A DNA stretch of 64,000 nucleotides, taken from the NCBI RefSeq assembly GCF_003350405.1, contig NZ_QQAW01000004.1, positions 186,001-250,000 on the forward strand, read 5' to 3'. The stretch's first letter is position 1, and every line of letters starts with the position of its first letter. This document shows positions 16,069 to 24,145 of this stretch, in pieces. The notes below the pieces were generated by a model, which saw only the letters and a program-made list of their open reading frames with translations, was not told the origin of the DNA and ran no database searches. The position numbers and the translations under genes are program-made. This DNA comes from Gluconacetobacter liquefaciens (GTDB lineage: Bacteria; Pseudomonadota; Alphaproteobacteria; Acetobacterales; Acetobacteraceae).

Positions 16069-17070
16069 ATGATGTCATCGGCCTCTCCAGCGAAGCATGC
16101 ATCAAAGATCCAGGCCTCGATCGCGGCCGACAACGCGGCGCGCTCAGGTGTCGTCGCATCCTGGCGGCGCTGCATCGCCCGCCACGGCCTTGACCCCAAC
16201 ATGCAATCCAGGCGCTCCATCCTGACGGAAAGTGAACTGCGCCTGTCTGAGGAACGGTCCGGCCCCCTGCTGTCCCATGTCATGCAACCCCTGTCGCATC
16301 TGTCGACCACCCTGGCGCCTTACTGCATGTGGGTAGGATACGCCGCCCCCGACGGTGTCATCCTGGCCATGCGGGCAAGGGACGGAGACACGGCACATGT
16401 GGCGCAATGGGGCCTGGCCCGAGGCGTCGACTGGAGCGAGGCCGTCGAAGGCACAAACGGAATCGGCACCTGCCTGGTCGAGGAAACCCCTCTGATCATC
16501 AATAGCGATGAGCATTTCTTTTCCCGCGACGCGGTGATGACCTGCGTTGTCGCACCGATATTCGACCACCAGGGGCGCATCGGAGGCGCCTTCAACGTCT
16601 CCTTATACGGTCCCGACATGGCGCGAGAGATCAGGCGGATCGTGGCGTCCCTGGTCGGCTTCGCGGCGCGACAGGTCGAATCCGAGCATTTCCATGCCAT
16701 GTTTCCCACATGTCGAATCATCTCGCTCGGCATGTCGGGCCGTTCGGGCAACGCACTTCTGGCAGTCGATTCCGACGATGTTGTCCGCGCCGCCACCCGG
16801 GGCGCACGGGCCATGCTGAAACTCTCGGACGCACACCTGCAAGCCGGGATCTGCGCCAGCGACCTGCTGGAAGATAAGGAAGACGGACTGCCATCAGCCG
16901 AGCGCGCCGCCATCCGCCGGGCACTCGTGCGTTCGGGCGGCAATGTCAGTGCAGCCGGACGCACGCTTGGCCTGAGCCGCGCGACGATCAACAGAAAGCT
17001 GAAATTCCATGGCCTCAATGGCGGAAACCTGAGCAGCGACACCGACGCCGACAAACTCCCACCCGGCTGA
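16069..17070 (+). CDS. GAF-domain, Fis-type HTH transcriptional regulator
   Basis: This 333-aa regulator has an AcoR-like layout without the AAA+ module. An N-terminal region with SWRRCIARHGLDP (~33-45) precedes a GAF-like sensor domain (~60-190, with EGTNGIGTCLVEE). A C-terminal Fis-type helix-turn-helix follows (~280-318, ending AGRTLGLSRATINRKLKF). Lacking AAA+, it should not activate sigma-54 by itself. It is 145 bp upstream of, and on the same strand as, an AldA-type aldehyde dehydrogenase and a PQQ alcohol dehydrogenase. It probably senses an alcohol or aldehyde and controls them, in the way AcoR-like proteins sit beside acetoin or alcohol genes. ATGATG at 16069 is chosen over an upstream in-frame start. 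Confidence 0.82.
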   Translation: MMSSASPAKHASKIQASIAADNAARSGVVASWRRCIARHGLDPNMQSRRSILTESELRLSEERSGPLLSHVMQPLSHLSTTLAPYCMWVGYAAPDGVILAMRARDGDTAHVAQWGLARGVDWSEAVEGTNGIGTCLVEETPLIINSDEHFFSRDAVMTCVVAPIFDHQGRIGGAFNVSLYGPDMAREIRRIVASLVGFAARQVESEHFHAMFPTCRIISLGMSGRSGNALLAVDSDDVVRAATRGARAMLKLSDAHLQAGICASDLLEDKEDGLPSAERAAIRRALVRSGGNVSAAGRTLGLSRATINRKLKFHGLNGGNLSSDTDADKLPPG

Positions 17071-17092
17071 CATAATGCATCCCCGGCCGATA

Positions 17093-17116
17093 AAGTGGCT
17101 CGCGGCTGAGCCACTT
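17093..17116 (+). terminator. Inverted repeat between regulator and aldA
   Basis: AAGTGGCTC and GAGCCACTT form a perfect 9-bp stem with a 6-nt loop, 23 bp after the regulator stop and about 100 bp before aldA. No T-run follows. It could terminate the regulator transcript or be an operator for the Fis-type regulator. Confidence 0.45.
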
Positions 17117-17215
17117 CGGTCGAAGAAGCACTTTCTCCATCCTGACATCCTCCCAAAATCCGGCAAATGCTAAGCGGCAGCACGACGCGAAGGAGCGCGG
17201 CTGGAGGAACCCAGG

Positions 17216-18697
17216 ATGCCCAACAATCAACGAACGTCGAACGACGTCACCTCCCTCTCCCCCCGGCACTACCAGAATTATATCGGAGGCACATTCCGAG
17301 ACCATGCGACGGACACGCTGGAAGTCCATAATCCTGCAAATGGTGATCTTCTGGGCTATGTCCCCAATAGCGACGCCGCAACGGTAGACGAAGCCGTTTC
17401 CGCCGCCATTGCGGCACAGCCATCATGGGAGAAACTGCCGGCAATCCAGCGGGCCGGCTATCTGCGCCAGATTTCAGCCGGCATTCGCAGACGCCGAGAT
17501 CATCTGGCCGCAATCATCGTCGAAGAACAGGGCAAGATCCGCAACCTTGCCGAAACCGAGGTCGCTTTCGCAGCCGACTATTTCGACTACATGGCCGAAT
17601 GGGCACGCCGCCTGGAAGGCGAAGTGCTGACAAGCGACCGCGTGGCGGAAACGATCCTGCTGATGCACAAGCCTCTTGGCACGGTAGCCGGTATCCTGCC
17701 CTGGAATTTCCCGTTCTTCATGATCGCGCGAAAAGTCGGGCCGGCCCTGTTGACCGGCAATACCATCGTGATCAAGCCGAGCGAGGAAACACCGATCAAC
17801 GCTCATGAATTCGCGGCCCTGGTTGCCGAAACCGATCTGCCGCCAGGCGTCTTCAATCTGGTCAGCGGAACAGGGGTCGTCTGCGGGCACAGCCTGACGG
17901 CCCATACCGGCGTCAATATGGTGACGTTTACGGGCAGTGTCGGGACCGGTGTAAAAATCATGGAAACGGCGGCGCGCAACCTGACACGCGTCAACCTGGA
18001 ACTTGGCGGCAAGGCCCCCGCCATCGTGCTGGCCGACGCCGACCTTGATCTGGCGGCACGCGCGATCCATGCATCCCGTATCATCAATACAGGACAGGTC
18101 TGCAACTGCGCCGAACGCGTCTATGTCGATCAGACGGTGTATGAACCCTTTCTCGCACGCCTGAAAGATCTCTTCGCCAACACGCGTTATGGCGATCCAT
18201 CGCGGGAATCCGGGCTCGACATGGGGCCGCTGATCAATCATGCAGCCGTCACGCGCATCTCCGGTATCGTGGAAAACGCGCGGCAGGCAGGGGCGGAAAT
18301 CATTGTAGGCGGACAGGTCTGCGACACGAAGCCGGGCTTCCATTACCAGCCCACATTGCTGGCAAACGTGACGCCGGACATGGAGGTCATGCGGCGCGAA
18401 ACCTTCGGCCCTGTCCTTCCCGTCATGGCCGTCTCTGGCCTTGATGAGGCCATCGCCCTGTCGAACGACTCCGAATACGGACTGACCTCCTCGATCTACT
18501 CCAGCAATATCAACGCGGTTCTAAAGGCATGCCGCGAACTGAAATTCGGCGAAACCTACGTCAATCGCGAAAATTTCGAAGCGATGCAGGGTTTCCACGC
18601 CGGCCGCAGAAAATCGGGCATCGGCGGCGCGGACGGCAAGCACGGTCTGTACGAGTTCATGGAAACACATGTCGTGTACATCCAGGGAACACCATAA
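17216..18697 (+). CDS. aldA: Lactaldehyde/glycolaldehyde dehydrogenase
   Basis: This 493-aa NAD-dependent aldehyde dehydrogenase is strikingly like E. coli AldA. The active-site segment GQVCNCAERVYVDQ (Cys296) and the C-terminal YVNRENFEAMQGFHAG, then RKSGIGGADGKHGL, are AldA signatures. ILPWNFPFFMIARK and FTGSVGTGVKIME form the cofactor site. AldA oxidises L-lactaldehyde, glycolaldehyde and similar short aldehydes to acids. The start has GGAGGAACCCAGG upstream. The next gene, 56 bp on, is a periplasmic PQQ alcohol dehydrogenase. Together they could turn a diol or alcohol into an acid in two steps (outer oxidation, then cytosolic oxidation), which is inferred. Confidence 0.93.
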   Translation: MPNNQRTSNDVTSLSPRHYQNYIGGTFRDHATDTLEVHNPANGDLLGYVPNSDAATVDEAVSAAIAAQPSWEKLPAIQRAGYLRQISAGIRRRRDHLAAIIVEEQGKIRNLAETEVAFAADYFDYMAEWARRLEGEVLTSDRVAETILLMHKPLGTVAGILPWNFPFFMIARKVGPALLTGNTIVIKPSEETPINAHEFAALVAETDLPPGVFNLVSGTGVVCGHSLTAHTGVNMVTFTGSVGTGVKIMETAARNLTRVNLELGGKAPAIVLADADLDLAARAIHASRIINTGQVCNCAERVYVDQTVYEPFLARLKDLFANTRYGDPSRESGLDMGPLINHAAVTRISGIVENARQAGAEIIVGGQVCDTKPGFHYQPTLLANVTPDMEVMRRETFGPVLPVMAVSGLDEAIALSNDSEYGLTSSIYSSNINAVLKACRELKFGETYVNRENFEAMQGFHAGRRKSGIGGADGKHGLYEFMETHVVYIQGTP

Positions 18698-18753
18698 GAC
18701 AAAAAACAACCTCAAAAAAAATCCATCAGAACAAGAATAAAACGGATTCAGAC

Positions 18754-20940
18754 ATGACCATCATCGTTTCACGGACTGCCGCATGCCGGCACGCCGCACC
18801 TCGCGGCTGGCCGCGTGTCGCCTTCACCTGCGTCGCCTCACTGGCCATGCTGTGCGGATCGGCTAGCCTGCTCCATGCCGCCGCAATCCCTGCCGACGTC
18901 GATGGCGCGCGGATCGTCAATGCCGACAAGGAAGCCGGCAACTGGATGTCCACCGGGCGCACCTATGACGAGCAGCGCTTCAGTCCCCTGAAGGAGATCA
19001 ACGACGGCAACGTCAAGAATCTCGGTCTCGCCTGGCAATACAAGCTGGACTACAACCGGGGCGTCGAGGCAACGCCGATCATCGTCGACGGGGTGATGTA
19101 CACCACGGGCTCCTTTGCCCTCGTCTATGCCCTGGACGGCGCGACGGGCAAACTTCTGTGGAAATTTGATCCGCATGAGGACATGACCCGCGCGGGCGAA
19201 TTCTGCTGCGACGCCGTCAATCGCGGCGTAGCCGTCTGGAAAGGCCGTGTCTATGTCGGCACGAATGACGGCCGGCTGATCGCGATCGACGCCAGGACCG
19301 GGCAATCCGTGTGGCAGGCCGACACGATCGCCGACCACTCCCGGTCCTACGCCATCAGTGGCGCGCCACGCATCGTCCACGGCAAGGTCATCATCGGCAA
19401 TGGCGGGGCGGAATTCGGCGTGCGCGGCTATATCACCGCCTATGACGCGGAAACAGGGCAGCAGGCGTGGCGGTTCTATACCGTACCCGGTGACCCGACC
19501 AGGCCGCAGGAAACGCCGGAACTCCAGATGGCGGTCAAGACCTGGACCGGCGACGCCTGGTTCAAGCAGGGCGGTGGCGGCACGGCTTGGGATTCGATGG
19601 CCTATGATCCCGAACTGAACCTGCTCTATATCGGCACCGGCAACGCCTCGATGTGGAATTACGCGCTACGGTCCCAGGCCAAGGGCGACAATCTCTTCCT
19701 GTCCTCGATCGTCGCCATCAACCCCGATACCGGGAAATATGTCTGGCATTACCAGACGACACCGGGCGACGCGTGGGACATGACGGCGACTCAACATATG
19801 ATCCTCGCCGATCTGCCCATAGATGGCGTCGATCGCAAGGTCATCATGCAGGCACCGAAAAACGGCTTTTTCTACGTGCTGGATCGCGCCACCGGAAAGC
19901 TGATTTCCGCCGAGAAATACGCACCGGTCAACTGGGCGTCGAAGATCGACCTCAAGACCGGCCGCCCCGTCTTCACCGGCGAGGCCAGCTACTGGTTGAA
20001 AAAAGGCAAGGTGCTGGTTCGCCCGGGCTTCTGGGGCGGCCACGACTGGCAGCCCATGTCCTATAACCCGCAGACGGGGCTGGTCTATATCCCCAAACAT
20101 GTCTTCGCGGTGACGTACGAGAACACACCCGATTACCAGTACATCTCCAACAAGAAGCATTTCTACCAGCTTGGCGTCGCGGCGGCCGACATGAAGGACG
20201 ACCCGGCCGACATGGAAAAATGGGCAAAAAGCTGGACCGGCGCGTTACTTGCCTGGGACCCGGTCAAACAGAAGAAAGTCTGGGAAGTCCCTTACAAGAC
20301 CATTTATAACGGCGGCACACTCTCGACCGCCGGCAATCTCGTCTTCGAAGGCACGGCAGACGGACGCGTCGTAGCCTATCGCGCGACGAACGGCGACAAA
20401 CTCTGGGAATCGCCGGCCCAGTCGGGCGTCATCGCCGCGCCAGTGACCTTCGAGGCCAATGGAGCGCAATACGTCACCTTCATGGTGGGCTGGGGCGGCG
20501 CATTCCCCACTTTTGCGGGCGCGGCATCACTTGATGCCGGCGTACGCCCGTGGGCACAGGTATTGACGTACAGGCTGGGCGGCGACGCAAAGCTGGCCGA
20601 GGCCCATTTCGCCCCCTTGCCCACGCCCGAACCGCCGGCCCAGACAGCAAGCGCCGAGCAGATCACCCAGGGCAAGGCCGAATTCAACGGTCATTGCTCG
20701 CAATGCCACGGCATCAATGCCGTATCCGGCGGCGTGGTGCCCGACCTGCGCAGGCTCTCGTCCGGGCAGCACCAGATGTTCGCCTCCATCGTGAAGGGCG
20801 CATTCCAGCAACTGGGCATGCCCTCCTATGACGGCGTGCTGACCGACGATCAGATCAGCCTGATCCACGATTACCTGATCAAGCGCGCCTACGATCTGAA
20901 GGCAGAAACGCCCGAGACCAGTCCCCCCGCCACGAACTGA
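18754..20940 (+). CDS. Quinohemoprotein (PQQ + heme c) alcohol dehydrogenase
   Basis: This 728-aa periplasmic type II alcohol dehydrogenase has a signal peptide (~1-44) and an eight-bladed PQQ propeller with W-motif repeats such as DARTGQSVWQADT. The vicinal Cys pair that sits over PQQ is Cys151-Cys152 in GEFCCDAVNRG, and the catalytic Asp is likely in GDAWDMTATQ. A fused C-terminal cytochrome c domain has CSQCH at 648-652. It oxidises primary alcohols and passes electrons through heme to the respiratory chain. No membrane cytochrome subunit is adjacent, so it is the soluble quinohemoprotein type rather than the AdhAB complex of vinegar fermentation. It has no strong ribosome site. Confidence 0.94.
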   Translation: MTIIVSRTAACRHAAPRGWPRVAFTCVASLAMLCGSASLLHAAAIPADVDGARIVNADKEAGNWMSTGRTYDEQRFSPLKEINDGNVKNLGLAWQYKLDYNRGVEATPIIVDGVMYTTGSFALVYALDGATGKLLWKFDPHEDMTRAGEFCCDAVNRGVAVWKGRVYVGTNDGRLIAIDARTGQSVWQADTIADHSRSYAISGAPRIVHGKVIIGNGGAEFGVRGYITAYDAETGQQAWRFYTVPGDPTRPQETPELQMAVKTWTGDAWFKQGGGGTAWDSMAYDPELNLLYIGTGNASMWNYALRSQAKGDNLFLSSIVAINPDTGKYVWHYQTTPGDAWDMTATQHMILADLPIDGVDRKVIMQAPKNGFFYVLDRATGKLISAEKYAPVNWASKIDLKTGRPVFTGEASYWLKKGKVLVRPGFWGGHDWQPMSYNPQTGLVYIPKHVFAVTYENTPDYQYISNKKHFYQLGVAAADMKDDPADMEKWAKSWTGALLAWDPVKQKKVWEVPYKTIYNGGTLSTAGNLVFEGTADGRVVAYRATNGDKLWESPAQSGVIAAPVTFEANGAQYVTFMVGWGGAFPTFAGAASLDAGVRPWAQVLTYRLGGDAKLAEAHFAPLPTPEPPAQTASAEQITQGKAEFNGHCSQCHGINAVSGGVVPDLRRLSSGQHQMFASIVKGAFQQLGMPSYDGVLTDDQISLIHDYLIKRAYDLKAETPETSPPATN

Positions 20941-21028
20941 CCCGCCAGGGCCACAGAACGCGGGGAGCGATGCTCCACGATCGGGCCCGGGGCGATACGC
21001 CACCTCATTCGACACGTCCGCAGTGCAT

Positions 21029-21053
21029 GGTGCCGGCCCGAAAGGCCGGCGCC
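21029..21053 (+). terminator. Stem-loop after the PQQ alcohol dehydrogenase
   Basis: GGTGCCGGCC and GGCCGGCGCC form a 10-bp stem (one G-U pair) around CGAAA. It lies between the alcohol dehydrogenase stop and the porin start. It likely ends or attenuates the dehydrogenase transcript, though no T-run follows. Confidence 0.5.
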
Positions 21054-21136
21054 TCAAGGGCGGCCCGTGCCGTCCCGCGCCCGCCGGGCCGTAATACCGC
21101 TACCCGGCGTTTCGACGCCGTTCGGGGGCTCTCATC

Positions 21137-22024
21137 ATGCTTACGATACGCCATCTTAAAAAAAACGTTTCCGCCGGAGCCATTTGCCTGCTCGCACTGG
21201 GATCTGTCCGTTCCGCGCACGCATCCGATATCACCTTCGCCGTCATCGGACCGCACGAATACGACCTTCCAGTCAATTTCGATCCATTCAATGTCCTCGT
21301 CCAGTACGGCGATGGAAACGCCGCCGGCCACAGCTATGACGGTTCCGGCGCGCTCGTTCCGGCCGGCGGGAGCCACACCTGGACCGGCCTGACGAAATAT
21401 GTCCATTTCCGCAGCTTCGAAGCCATCCCGAATGTCGGATTCGCCTTCGAACTGATCCAGGCATCGAGCTACGTTCTTGCCAACGGGCAGAGTTATGGCG
21501 GCCTCGGTACCACAATTCCGGGCTTCGCGGCCTGGTTCAAGCCGAACGCCCACAGCACATTCGGCTTCCAGACCTTCATGGAGTCACCAAGCGCGACCCG
21601 CGACGCGCTGGCATCCCATAACTGGACGAACATCACGAGTTTCCTGTTCGACTATGAATGGGAACATTTCAGCTTCGACGGCGACCTCGGCGCGACGGTC
21701 GCCGCGACATCCACACATCTGCGCCAGCAGCACAGCTACACGACCGGCCAATCCTTCTTCAGCAACCTGCGCTTCGGATGGAAAGCCTCGGCGGTGATGG
21801 AACCCTTCTTCGCCTTCGACTGGCAGAATACAGGAGGACTCTACGACAACACGTTCAACCAGTATGTGCAGAATTCGAGCATGCGCGAGGTGGCGCTCGG
21901 AACAGGCATCATGTTCAACCTAAGCAAGAAGAGTTCACTGACACTCCGCTATGCGCATTCCGTCGAAGGACGAAACGTCCCTGAAACCAACGCCTATTAC
22001 GTAAAATTCGTCTATCTGTGGTAG
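21137..22024 (+). CDS. Outer-membrane MetA-pathway/SphA-type porin
   Basis: This 295-aa protein has a Sec signal (LKKNVSAGAICLLALGS, cleavage near HAS-D) followed by alternating amphipathic strands of a beta barrel ending in aromatic residues (VKFVYLW). The opening DITFAVIGPHEYDLPVNF and the closing LRYAHSVEGRNVPETNAYYV match the 'MetA-pathway of phenol degradation' family. Such porins often sit next to PQQ alcohol dehydrogenases and catabolic enzymes and are thought to pass small aromatic or alcohol substrates. The substrate is unknown. It follows the dehydrogenase by 196 bp with a hairpin between. Confidence 0.8.
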   Translation: MLTIRHLKKNVSAGAICLLALGSVRSAHASDITFAVIGPHEYDLPVNFDPFNVLVQYGDGNAAGHSYDGSGALVPAGGSHTWTGLTKYVHFRSFEAIPNVGFAFELIQASSYVLANGQSYGGLGTTIPGFAAWFKPNAHSTFGFQTFMESPSATRDALASHNWTNITSFLFDYEWEHFSFDGDLGATVAATSTHLRQQHSYTTGQSFFSNLRFGWKASAVMEPFFAFDWQNTGGLYDNTFNQYVQNSSMREVALGTGIMFNLSKKSSLTLRYAHSVEGRNVPETNAYYVKFVYLW

Positions 22025-22093
22025 CCGGCGGGCGTGGACGGAACGCCTGCTCCGATTGACAGGAATGCCAGCCTAAACAACTATCCTGGCAAG

Positions 22094-24139
22094 ATGCAGG
22101 AAGTCGACGAGAATATCCGCCATATCCAGCCTGGCCCGGAGAATGGCGCGTTTGGCCGCCTGCGGCCAAACGCGCCCCCCCTTGCTGCCGTTTCCATCGG
22201 AATAGGCATACCGGCACCAGAAGCAGCAATGGCAGAGGCGGTCGAAAATGCCATCCAGTACGCCACCACCTGCCTTACTCAGGTACCGGATCATCCCGAA
22301 GCTCTGCTGCTCATGGGCACGATCCACACATGGCGGAAACAGTTCGAACGGGCGGTTCCCTTCCTGCGACGCGCCACGGCATTGATGACCGACAATGCAG
22401 AAGCCTTCAACACGCTCGGCCTGGCGCTCCATGAATCCGGAAGAACAGAAGAAGCAATCAGCAGCTTCCGCAAGGCAATCGACCTGCACCCTTCACTTCC
22501 CAGCGCACTGGCGCGCCTGCAGCAGGCCCTGGCGACACGCGGCCATGCCACGGATAATATCGAACAATACCGTGCGGTCCTGGCGATCGAAGCCCGCATG
22601 GAGACCATCGCCCGTCACCGCGCGGCCCTGGCCGCCGATCCACAGAACATGGCCGCCCTTACCGGCCTCGGCGATGCATTACGGGCAGCCGGCCGACATG
22701 AAGAGGCCGCCGAGCAGTTTCGCACCGCTTTGGCCCACACGCCGGCCTGCCCCGACGCGGCGCGCAATCTGGTTCAGGCCCTGGTCGAGCTTGATCGTCT
22801 CGACGAGGCGATTGCCTGCTATCGATCCGTTCTGGAACAGGACCCGAGCCTGCACGCCATCCACGCCGCCACGGGAACGCTGCTGCGCAAAGCCGGGCGC
22901 CACGCCGAGGCCATTCATCATCTGGAACAGGCCCACGCCCTGCGGCCGGACGACGCGCCGATCCACGCCGCCCTGGCCCAACTCCTTCAGGAACAGGGGC
23001 ACATCGACGCGGCGATCGCCCACCGACGTCAGGCCATCGCCCTGGCTCCGGAGGAACCGAGCCATTATCTGGCCCTCGCCCGCCTGACGAAACTGGCGCC
23101 CGACGATCCCGCACTGGCCGCCATGCACGCCCTGGTCGAGCGCGAAGAGGCGCTTGACGACCGCGGCCGGATGAATCTTCATTTCGCACTGGGCAAAGCA
23201 CTTGCCGACCTCGGCCGGAATCAGGAATCGTTCGACCATTTGCTGAAAGCCAACGCGATCCGCCGCCGCCTCATGCCCTATGACGAAAAACCGGTCGCCA
23301 GGGCGGCAAAGGCCGTGCGTGAGCATTTTACCGCCGAGGCCCTGGCGGCCACCGCCGGAACCGGCCATCCCTCGTCACGCCCGATCTTCATCGTCGGCAT
23401 GCCCCGATCGGGTTCGACACTGGTCGAGCAGATCCTGGCGAGCCATCCGGACATCTACGGCGCAGGCGAAATCAGCACGCTGACCGATACGCTGAAGGAC
23501 GCGGCCAGACGGTTTCCGGCGTGGCAGGTCGGCACCCCGCTGGCCTGCCTGAGTGCGCAGGATCGACACGCCATCGCCGAAGAGTATCTCCAGCGACTGG
23601 ACAAGCTGGCAGCAATCGACTGGGCGGGCGACCATCCGCCGGCACGCATCTCGAACAAGATGCTGGATAATTTCTTTCATATTGGAATCATTAAGCAATT
23701 ATGGCCGAATGCGCAGATCATCCATACCTGTCGCGATCCGGTGGACACCTGCATGTCCTGCTTCTCGATCCCCTTCGACAATCTCGATTTTACGTTCGAT
23801 CTGGGCGAACTCGGCCGTTATCATCGCCAATATCAGGAGCAGATGGCCCATTGGCGGCGGGTCCTGCCGCAGGATGCGATCCTGGACGTCCACTACGAAA
23901 ACATCATCGAGGATTTCGAAGCCAATGCGCGACGCATCATCGCCTATTGCGACCTGCCATGGCATGATGCCTGCCTGCGCTTTCATGAAACCCGGCGTGT
24001 GGTCAGAACATCAAGCGTCGCCCAGGTCCGCCAGCCGCTCTATCGCACGGCCGTGGGGCGCTGGCGCCCCGACGCCGAAACGTTGCGGCCCCTGCTCGAA
24101 GGACTTGGAACCGGTATTGCAAACACCGGTCGCGGTTGA
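22094..24139 (+). CDS. TPR-repeat sulfotransferase
   Basis: The N-terminal ~430 residues of this 681-aa protein are tandem tetratricopeptide repeats (e.g. AEAFNTLGLALHESGRTEEA and AALTGLGDALRAAGRHEEAA). The C-terminal ~250 residues are a sulfotransferase domain. The PAPS 5'-phosphosulfate loop is RPIFIVGMPRSGSTLVEQIL near 437-456, and the 3'-phosphate site is likely in HTCRDPVDTCMSCF. It should transfer sulfate to an acceptor brought by the TPR part; the acceptor is unknown. Start choice is weak: GTG at 22034, ATG at 22094 and ATG at 22229 are all in frame with no clear ribosome site. A 14-bp hairpin at 22145-22176 may mean translation begins only at 22229. The GH44 gene starts 6 bp after the stop, so the two are probably cotranscribed. 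Confidence 0.83.
   Translation: MQEVDENIRHIQPGPENGAFGRLRPNAPPLAAVSIGIGIPAPEAAMAEAVENAIQYATTCLTQVPDHPEALLLMGTIHTWRKQFERAVPFLRRATALMTDNAEAFNTLGLALHESGRTEEAISSFRKAIDLHPSLPSALARLQQALATRGHATDNIEQYRAVLAIEARMETIARHRAALAADPQNMAALTGLGDALRAAGRHEEAAEQFRTALAHTPACPDAARNLVQALVELDRLDEAIACYRSVLEQDPSLHAIHAATGTLLRKAGRHAEAIHHLEQAHALRPDDAPIHAALAQLLQEQGHIDAAIAHRRQAIALAPEEPSHYLALARLTKLAPDDPALAAMHALVEREEALDDRGRMNLHFALGKALADLGRNQESFDHLLKANAIRRRLMPYDEKPVARAAKAVREHFTAEALAATAGTGHPSSRPIFIVGMPRSGSTLVEQILASHPDIYGAGEISTLTDTLKDAARRFPAWQVGTPLACLSAQDRHAIAEEYLQRLDKLAAIDWAGDHPPARISNKMLDNFFHIGIIKQLWPNAQIIHTCRDPVDTCMSCFSIPFDNLDFTFDLGELGRYHRQYQEQMAHWRRVLPQDAILDVHYENIIEDFEANARRIIAYCDLPWHDACLRFHETRRVVRTSSVAQVRQPLYRTAVGRWRPDAETLRPLLEGLGTGIANTGRG
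22145..22176. repeat. Perfect 14-bp stem-loop at the start of the TPR-sulfotransferase gene
   Basis: GGCGCGTTTGGCCG and CGGCCAAACGCGCC pair perfectly around CCTG, with a run of C after it. It is the strongest hairpin I found in the window. It could be a terminator of the porin gene, a dispersed palindrome, or an RNA structure that hinders translation from the upstream start codons. Confidence 0.6.
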
Positions 24140-24145
24140 GGCACG

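Noticed and set aside
17145-17215. Sigma-54-like GG-N10-GC upstream of aldA
   Set aside because: Only the two dinucleotides match the consensus, and the adjacent regulator lacks the AAA+ domain needed for sigma-54 activation.
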